A stretch of DNA of 64,000 nt from Aspidiotus rigidus (lineage: Eukaryota > Arthropoda > Insecta > Hemiptera > Diaspididae): the NCBI GenBank assembly GCA_035079385.1, contig JAVHKY010000013.1, positions 10,848,001-10,912,000 on the forward strand, given 5' to 3'. Positions 25,196-34,900 of the stretch are shown piece by piece; positions within the stretch are counted from its first letter, which is position 1; each line of letters begins with the position of its first letter. The position numbers were made by a program, and so were the translations under genes. The notes under the pieces were generated by a model, which searched no databases, was not told the origin of the DNA, and saw only the letters and a list, made by a program, of their open reading frames with translations.

Positions 25196-28100
25196 GCACA
25201 CTCGTTCTTCTGGCGAGGAGCAAGAGGAGATGTGATACCAATTTGCGGTGGTCAACAGGGCAACTCAATTTTGTCGCAGGGTCAGTCCGAAATTTGCAAT
25301 TCAAGTAGATTACGTCATGACTCAGTGAATAATCTCAACCTACTTTTAGGACCTATAAGAATTTCAAGCTTTTTCCTCTATCGTATTTAGCTAGCCTAGG
25401 ATTAGTTTTTCCTGGAATAGGAATCAATTAACACCATACACCAGGCTAAATGATCCTGAAGCTGTTTCTAGAAGCTGATGCTGCGTCCTTGTTGAAAATA
25501 TTTCATGATATATTGGCTGGAAAAGAAGAAGATGCTCTTCTTCTTAACGGATCAGTATAAGTTGGAAAGATATTCGGTATATCCATGATATCTTATCTTG
25601 ATCGCGAGTAAGTATGACTGTCTTCTGGTTCTCTTGGGAAGGGGGAATTTGAAACCGAGCTTTGCGTTAACGATGATATTGTAATAAAGAAATAAGGAAA
25701 AGACTTGAAAATGCAGTAACCGTCTAATTGTTTTTCTCCTTCTCTCCTTTTCTTCCTCTCTCATTCTTCCAGACTGATTTGAGATAGAATACTGGGCAAC
25801 TTTACTTTAGGGCTCTTCTGAAATTTGCAATGCAAGCAGATTATATCATGACTCATTGAGTTATGTCAATCTACTTTAAGGACCTATAAGAATTTCAAGC
25901 TTTTTCCTCTAGTACATAAGCTAGCCTAGGATAAGTTTTTCCTGGACTATGAGTCAATTAACACCATACACCAGGCTAAATGATCCTAAAGCTGGTTCCA
26001 GAAGCTGATGCTGCGTCCTCTTTCAAAATATTTCATGATATATCGGTTGGAAAAGAAGAAGATGCTCTTCTTCTTAACGGATTAGCATAAGGAGACAAAA
26101 CAAGGACGATATCCATGATTTTAATGTTTTTCCCGGAGGGAAAAATTTCATCAATCGATCTAGTCGCTGTTCAACTACACTAGGAGGAGACATTCATTTG
26201 TCTTTGGTTGTTTTATAATCCCATCGATTTACTTCTAAAGAAAAGTCAAAGTTGGAAAGCGGAATTGTAACTTGATGACTGAAAATAGAGCAGGAGAAAG
26301 GTGCCTTACTAAAGATTGGATGGTATTTATTAATTTTCAAATATCTCTACGTGACTTCCTGTATTATAAAGCACTACCCAAATCCACTAGTACCCTTGAT
26401 ATACTTTTGCGTCACAGGATGGACAGCTCTCAGTTGTTGAAGAAACTCAACCTAGGAATAAGAAAGGGTTGGCGGATCTGTGTGGTGGCTTATCTAGAGA
26501 AATTTGCAATGGTAGAAAGGAGGGAGTTGCACAAGAAACTTTTTCTGAGGATTGGGTAAAAAAATTCTTCTCGTGGGGGTTTTGAACGAGATTTGGTGAT
26601 ATTTCAAAGCAAATTTTTCAGTCCCGGAGGGTTTGTCCACACTCTACACGCCAGGTGAGGTACTATTTAGAACATGCCAGGTAGACCTGGCGTGTTCTCT
26701 TTTAGTACCTCACCTGGCATGTTCTAAATAGAATCCCACCTGACGTGTTCTCATTAGTACCCATTCCCGAGTTCTGTTTCAAAACTTAAGACAATTGCCA
26801 GCTGTCTAAAGAAAGCGAATCTGAAAAATCTATCGTCAATGAACAAATTTAGGGTTGCTTTCCCTCTTCCTCTTCTATTTTTCTGAGACCAACTTCTTAG
26901 TGAGAGAGGACGTCCTACCATTGCATTCGATACATTTGATAGTAATTTTCAATTCTGCATCAGACTGGACAAATAAGGCCAGTGAGATAAAACTGCTCCA
27001 AAACTTTAAATGTTTATACGAAGTAGAAACTTTACAGTAATACTCTCAATACTGTTAAACCACTCCTGACTAAAAAATGTTTTTTAGTTCAAAATCTTTC
27101 TATTTTTGAACAGTACCTACAATCTTTCACTTATGATTTCTTTGAACTTATCGTAAGTACCTCGCAAAAATACACGTGTTGCAACCATCAAGAGTATTTA
27201 TACTCAGGTTTACAGTTTTACTACGCTTACTTTCTCGATTGTTCCTATCGAGGTTATAAACTCTGTCTCAAACCTAACGAAACTTTTTCAAATATGGCTT
27301 TGCTAAATTTACTCAGTATTTTTCCGTTCGTAAGTCTAATCTTGATTGGACGAGACTAAGGGATTATATAACGTAATACTCATTAAATTGAGCAATCAAA
27401 TTTAATCGTTTGCAGCGATGACTACAATGACACTCGAAAAAATTTACAACGAAAATGTAATGTCTGTAGGGGAACTCAATAAACAATAGCTTAGTTACAA
27501 TGCAAAAAATGTCAATCACTCCTACTTATTCAGACCGTCTTCGTTCCTCCCGAACAAAAATCCTTGACTCGAAAAATTTTTCAAACTTTTTTTTTCGAAG
27601 AATTGCAAAAAACCTTCGATACAAACTGGCTAATTTTGAATTTTAAACGAATGACGAAGTTTAATTGCACTTTACGAAACCACATAAATTGTATGTTGAA
27701 TAAAACGATGGTTCTAAGCCATTAACATCTCCATTTTATTCTTTTTGTGTAGATGACTTACGTTCGTCATAAAATTCACTTCTTGATGCAAAAATGAACC
27801 AGAGTTGATGACTGCTCTCAGTTCAACTGATTTGACTGAAGTTTAAAAATTCCCGAGAATAGAAAATTAGAAGGCAGATTGTATTGAAATATCCCCATAG
27901 TTTTTGAGAGGAGGAGGGAGAGCGCATGTACTATGAAGTAAACCCAAAACTTAGGGACCTGACTTGTTTTCAACGAAAGAGTCTAGAATTTGATGTATAT
28001 GAATAAATGTAGCTTCAGAAGATAACGAATTATCAGAGTGTTTTCTATTTTCATTTACCTGTCAACCTCACCTGAAAACATTTTGTATCACCTCGAAAAC

Positions 28101-31100
28101 AAGCTTTCATAGCTCTAACAATAATTATAATAATTTTATTTTTCGTGGATTCACTCACAAGAAAAACAAAAAAAAAATTTTCGCTTTACTTCCACAGTAG
28201 AACCAAAAAAAAATATATATTTTTATAGCTCTAACATCTACATTTTTCAAAGTGTTTCGCCTCATAATTGTTCTTCTAACTCTCGAAGACAGTCTCGAGT
28301 ACCGAAGATTGTTCAAGATCTAGGTTAACTAGAAAATTTAATCCTGAATGCACAACCCACATTTCTTTTATCAAGAACTTTTCTGTTTGTTGACAAATGT
28401 TGAAGGAGGGATACCATAACACAATTCCTTAAAATATAAAATAAAGATAATTCATCCGTACAAACTGGATCCTAAAATGAAATCCAAATTGTATACGAGG
28501 GAGGAGGGGGGGTGGGAGATCACGACAGACTTATTCAGTCATGAATAAACCAAAGAGGATATTATTAAAAATATCGATCTGTTGCTGAATGTTTTGTGAG
28601 ATCACATTATTCACTAATACACTGAGCTGCCTAGTAGCACCCTGAAGGGGGTGTAAAATCTTTGCTCATTTTTATTGACGATATAACAAATTAGAGTAAA
28701 AAAATTTACCTTAGGGAATTAGGAACGAAGATACACACGTCGGTTTCATTCGAATGAGTATAATTCTCAAAATAGAAGGGTTTCAGGAATCTATAATAAA
28801 ACAGGCCCCAATAGGATATCAAGGTAACGGTCAACAGAAGGCCGAGTCCATCGTACGGTACTAAAGGTGGTTGTTTATCTGTCCAAGAATAAAATTATCA
28901 AATAATTATTACCACACAATAAATTGAGTATGTGTATGATAAATAATGATTCAAATAAAATTAGTCTTTACTTTGTCTGAACCAATACGCAACGGCTAGA
29001 AGAACGTAAGTAAATACTAGTAAATGGCCAAGGAAAGGCAAAACTACCCTTTGTAAAATCCAGCTTTGGCTCAGTTCGTGAATTTTACGTCGGATTTTTA
29101 CGATTGTGTTATTTTCATTTTGTACCTGCAAATTGATGAAATATAATTAGAAAGTATACAGATTTCTTCAGGTGTGAACTTAGGATTGGTACGAGAAAAA
29201 ATCTGCATTCAAGCAAGAAAAATAAAATTTGTCGAATAGAAAATATAAAACACTAATTTTGAAGGACTAAAATGTTTCAAGTACAAAAAATAGCTTTAAA
29301 AGGCACAGGGTGGTTCCGGTGAAATTGAAGCTGGACGCATTCAGTTGGTGTTTTTCTCAGACGGTCTTACATTCATCCCCCCTACCGTGAGATGTCCCCG
29401 CCACGCCTCTAATATTGTAGGATGGAAAACTGTTTTATTTTCAATGCAGACGCTAAAATAATGAATCTGCTTTGGAAAGCGATTCGTTTTTGCCGAAGCA
29501 AATTTGAAAAAAGTAGAATTCACCACAAAGTTTGGATTATAAATCAAGTGACATCGGTATTGCGGCTACTGAGGCAAGCAAATTACAGCCGTTAAAAATG
29601 TGAGAAAAGGGATAGTACGTTCTTAATGGTACCCTTTTTGTACGGCTTCCTAGAGTTGGGATTCCTCTCGCATTTCCTCAGGGGCGTCGGAAAAAATGAA
29701 GATGTAGGGATTGATTCAAGAAAATAAAGATCACAGTATGAACGTATAAGAAGAAACCTTAGCGCTATTGCTCTTATACACTTGCGTGAGATCAAGGGCC
29801 TAAATTTTTTGGAACCAAGCATTGCCAAGGTGAAAACATCAGCCTAATATTGTCACAGAGGGGCACACTTTCTGAATGCTTTCAAAAACGAGGAACGTAG
29901 GGAACCTGTTTTATGAGTCCAATTGAATTTGGTATTGAGAATTCAAGGAAGCCTAGACCCAGTATCAAGCTCATATAAAGAGAGCCTAGACATACTATAA
30001 GCCTATAATATAGTTCGAGAGTCTAAATTTTTCTTTACTCTCGAGGCACACATGATAGGAAGGGGACTTAGAATAATTTCGACCTCTAAGCAGTCTAAGC
30101 TATATATGATAGGAAGAGGACTTGAAAAAATTTCGGCCTCCGAGCTGTATACGATAGAAGGGATACTTAAAAACATTTCGACCTCCAAGCTATAATACAG
30201 TAAGATTCGAAATTTTTTTCAAGTTCAGAAAAATTTCATCCTTCCAGCCATATACAACAGGAGTCAACATTTTTCCAAGTTTTTCGCCGGACGGCGCATG
30301 GCAAATTTTTCAAATAACCCTCATAAAACAGGTTCCCTGTTAAAGTCGATAAAAACCAATGGAGGCAAATACCAGGAAGGTAAAACCACGTAAGCTCCTT
30401 GGTAAGCTTTCGTGTGTTTACTGGTGAATTTCTTTTTCTTGCCGTGATCTATAAACAGTTGCTTGGAGAGACACTCGGAGGAAAAGAATATTTTTAATTT
30501 TTTTTCGAAACCGCAGTGCGCTTCATTTTTTACAGTCTACATAAGAAAGACAAAGCGCGAGACGAAAAATGATAAAAATTTTTTATTTCGCTCTATCTAC
30601 GTCAATTTTTCTAATAATTTGCAGACAGAAGATTTTAAAATCCTAATCTAATTTACACATAGATAAAATTCGTTATTTTTTTTCAAAAAATTACCGGTAT
30701 ATTTGCGATTTCATTGCTCGCTATACTGCTTCCCATCAACATCTGGAATAAAATGAAAATATTTATAATATTATACACAAAGCTGCAAAAATTAGAGTGC
30801 ATGGAAAGAAGATGCGCACAAGTTTTGAGAGAAGAAAAAAAAAAAGTTCCGAGTAAATCTTTCCACTTCATGGAAAAACATTGAATCATGCCTGTCTTTA
30901 GGCGTTTACAAAGAAAAACAATATAAATTGACGAAGTTGAACGAAGATCGCAGGGAACCTGTTCTATGAGTCAAATAGGCTTTGGTATTGCGAATTTAAG
31001 GACGCCTCGACCTACTATAAGCCTAATATAAAATAGGACGTCATCAGTGACGACCTATTTTAGGGACTTCGAAATATATTGCTTGAGAGTGAAAATTTTT

Positions 31101-31937
31101 CGTAGTCCCCTCCCATCATATATAGCTCGAAATTGTGAATTTTTCCATGTCTCCTTCCACCATATATAGCTCGAGAGTCAAAAATTTTCCAAGTCCCTCT
31201 CCTATCATACATAGCTCGAGAGTCGAAATTTTAACAGGGAACCTGTTTTATGGGGGGCTTTTTGAGAAATTTGCCGTCCGCCGTCCGCCGTCCAGCAAAA
31301 AACTTGGAAAAATTTCGACTCTCGAGCCATATATGATAGGAGGAGGACTTGGAAAAATTTTTTCTAAATCCCCTCCCTATCATATATGGCTAGAGGGTCG
31401 AAATTGGCAGCAATTTCAAGGAAGCCGTCGTCTTTCCAAGACCCCCTCCTATCATATATAGCTCGGAGGTAGGAATTTTCCAAGTCCCCCTCCTATCATA
31501 TGTAGCTCGAAGGAAGGAATTTTTCTAAATCCCCTTCCTATAATATATGGATAGAGGATCGAAATTTTTCTAAATCCCCCTTCTATCATATATAGCTCGG
31601 AGGTAGGAATTTTTCTAAATCCCCTCCCTATCATATATGGTTAGAGGGTCAAAATTTGCAGCAATTTCAAGGAAGCCGTCGCCTTTTCAAGTCCCCCTCC
31701 TATCATATATGGCTAGAGGCTCGAAATTTGCTGCAATTTCAAGGAAGCCGTCGTCTCTCCAAGTCCCCCTCCTATCATATATAGCTCGGAGGTAGGAATT
31801 TTCTAAGTCCCCCTCCTATCATATGTAGCTCGGAGGAAGGAATTTTGACAGGGAACCTGTTTTATGGGGGGCTTTTTTCCAAGTCCCGCTCTATCATATA
31901 TAGCTCGAGAGTCAGAATTTTTCCAAGTCCCCCTCCT

Positions 31938-31976
<39 letters not shown>

Positions 31977-34900
31977 CTATCCTATTTGACTCATAAAATG
32001 ACGGCTTCCTTAACGAAGTTAAACGAGGAACGCAGGGAACCTGTTTTATGATTCGAATGAGATTTGGTATTGAAAATTCAAGGAAGCCTAGATCATATAT
32101 AGCTCGACAGTCGAAATTTTTTCAAGTCCCTCGCCTATCATATATGGCTCGAGAGTCGAAATTTTTCTAAGTCCCCCTCCTATCATATATAGCTCGAGAG
32201 TCGAAATTTTTCTAAGTTCCCCTTCTATCATCTATAGCTCGAGAGTCGAAATTTTTCTAAGTCCCTCTCCTATCATATATGGCTCGAGGATCGAAATTTT
32301 TCCAAGTCCCCCTTCTATCATATATAGCTCGAGAGTCAAAATTTTGCTAAGTCCCTCTCCTATCATATATGGCTCGAGGATCGAAATTTTTCTAAGTCCT
32401 CCTTCTATCATCTATAGCTCGAGAGTCAAAATTTTTCTAAGTCCCTCTCCTATCATATATGGCTCGAGGATCGAAATTTTTCTAAGTCCCCCTTCTATCA
32501 TCTATAGCTCGAGAGTCGAAATTTTTCTAAGTCCCTCTCCTATCATATATGGCTCGAGGATCGAAATTTTTCTAAGTCCCCCTTCTATCATCTATAGCTC
32601 GAGAGTCGAAATTTTTCTAAGTCCCTCTCCTATCATATATGGCTCGAGGATCGAAATTTTTCTAAGTCCCCCTTCTATCATATATAGCTCGAGAGTCAAA
32701 ATTTTGCTAAGTCCCTCTCCTATCATAGATGGCTCGAGGATCGAAATTTTTCTAAGTCCTCCTTCTATCATCTATAGCTCGAGAGTCAAAATTTTTCTAA
32801 GTCCCTCTCCTATCATATATGGCTCGAGGATCGAAATTTTTCTAAGTCCCCCTTCTATCATCTATAGCTCGAGAGTCGAAATTTTTCTAAGTCCTTCTCC
32901 TATCATATATGGCTCGAGGATCGAAATTTTTCTAAGTCCCCCTTCTATCATCTATAGCTCGAGAGTCGAAATTTTTCTAAGTCCCTCTCCTATCATATAT
33001 GGCTCGAGGATCGAAATTTTTCTATGTCCCCCTTCTATCATATATAGCTCGAGAGTCAAAATTTTGCTAAGTCCCTCTCCTATCATATATGGCTCGAGGA
33101 TCGAAATTTTTCTAAGTCCCCCTTCTATCATCTATAGCTCGAGAGTCGAAATTTTTCTAAGTCCCTCTCCTATCATATATGGCTCGAGGATCGAAATTTT
33201 TCTATGTCCCCCTTCTATCATATATAGCTCGAGAGTCAAAATTTTGCTAAGTCCCTCTCCTATCATATATGGCTCGAGGATCGAAATTTTTCGAAGTCCT
33301 CCTTCTATCATCTATAGCTCGAGAGTCAAAATTTTTCTAAGTCCCTCTCCTATCATATATGGCTCGAGGATCGAAATTTTTCTAAGTCCCCCTTCTATCA
33401 TCTATAGCTCGAGAGTCGAAATTTTTCTAAGTCCCTCTCCTATCATATATGGCTCGAGGATCGAAATTTTTCTAAGTCCCCCTTCTATCATCTATAGCTC
33501 GAGAGTCGAAATTTTTCTAAGTCCCCCTCCTATCACATATGGCTCGAGAGTCGAAATTTTTCCAAGTCCCCCTCCTATCATATATAGCTCGAGAGTCGAA
33601 ATTTTTTCCAAGTCCCCCTCCTATCATATATAGTTCGAGAGTCGAAATTTTTCTAAGTCCCTCTCCTATTATATATGGCTCGAGGGTCGCAATTTTTCTA
33701 AGTTTTTCGCTGGACGGCGGACGGTGGACGGCGGACGGCAGATTTCTCAAATAGCCCCCCATAAAACAGGTTCCCTGTTAAAAAAGGTTCCCTGCGTTTC
33801 TCGTTTAACTTCGTTGAGGAAGCCGTCGTATTTCCAAGTTTTTCGCCGGACGGCGCACACGCCAAAATTTTCAAAAAACCTCCCATAGAAGAGGTTCCCT
33901 GTTAAAATATTATGTATTGATTTTGATTGTATCAAAACATCGATTCTATACTCGCCTTCATTATAGGCCTACATATATTATAATGTAGTATAAGTCTAGT
34001 ATGCAATATTTTAGGTTACTAGCTTTTGGAGCTCACTCGCTCTGCTCGTTCTCCCCGCCTCCCTTTTTGGTCTAGTATTAAGTCTAGTATACAAAATTTT
34101 AAGCTAACTTCTCACAGCTTTTAGGAACTCACTTCTTAGTCTAGTATAAGGCTACTGTACTGTGTATTAGGCCTATATAATGAAGGCTAAATCTACCATA
34201 GCAGCCTAGTGTAGTTAGTATAAGCCTACTATACTGTACTCGTATATTAGGCTTAGTATAATGAAGGCTTTTCTCCAAGGCAAGCCTTATATGTATACTT
34301 TATATCAGGCCCAGTATAATGAAGCTAAAGTTCGAAATTTTTGCTTGTCCCTAAAGTAGGTCAAGACCATTGATGACGTCATGAAGCGTCGGACTGATCC
34401 CCAGCCCAAAGACATACATGAGGAGGATTCTGGCAGAAGGGCCTCCGTCCCACGCCCCTAAATCAGTCATACTAGTCTCCTCCACTCCCATGTTCTTCGG
34501 AGTCTCTCTCTCCTTTTTTGTCATACCTCTACAATTTTGGCGACAATTATCTGCGCTGTCCTATTTCTCACGCCTTCCTTTTCGAACTTTTCACCGTTTC
34601 CCTTCTATTTTTCCAAGGATTACCTCAACATTTTGTAATAACTTCGAGACAAATATACTCCACTCAACTACTTATATGTACAAATCTATATGTACTTTTT
34701 ACCTTCTCACTAATTTCTATTCCTCATATCTCTACAGAATTATTGGTGGTTCAGCAGGTTGCACGTCTGAGAAAAACAAGTACTAGGTAAAAGGGAAAAG
34801 AGATCTAAAATCTCGATTCAAGAACTGAACCATTGGACTCGATAAAACCAGACATCGCAATCGCCCTGCTGTCGTCACATTCGATACAATGACCCGTTAT

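Larger units (their letters stand above)
30951..33778. mobile_element. Copy B of the same element, expanded by a satellite array
   Basis: It starts CAGGGAACCTG at 30951 and ends CAGGTTCCCTG at about 33778, with the same subterminal blocks as copy A. Internal element ends at 31235, 31849 and 32033 show nested or rearranged copies. Between the ends are 31085-31975 (degenerate units in both orientations) and 32085-33705 (regular array). It lies in transporter intron 1. Confidence 0.75.

Noticed and set aside
32344..33633. 429-codon open frame as a repeat protein gene
   Set aside because: It is explained by a 45-bp satellite whose length is divisible by three, located in an intron. No start context or non-repeat flank.
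34418..34786. 122-codon frame as a retrotransposon tail
   Set aside because: I looked for a Cys/His tail or RNase H motif and found none. Hydrophobic AT-rich translation only.
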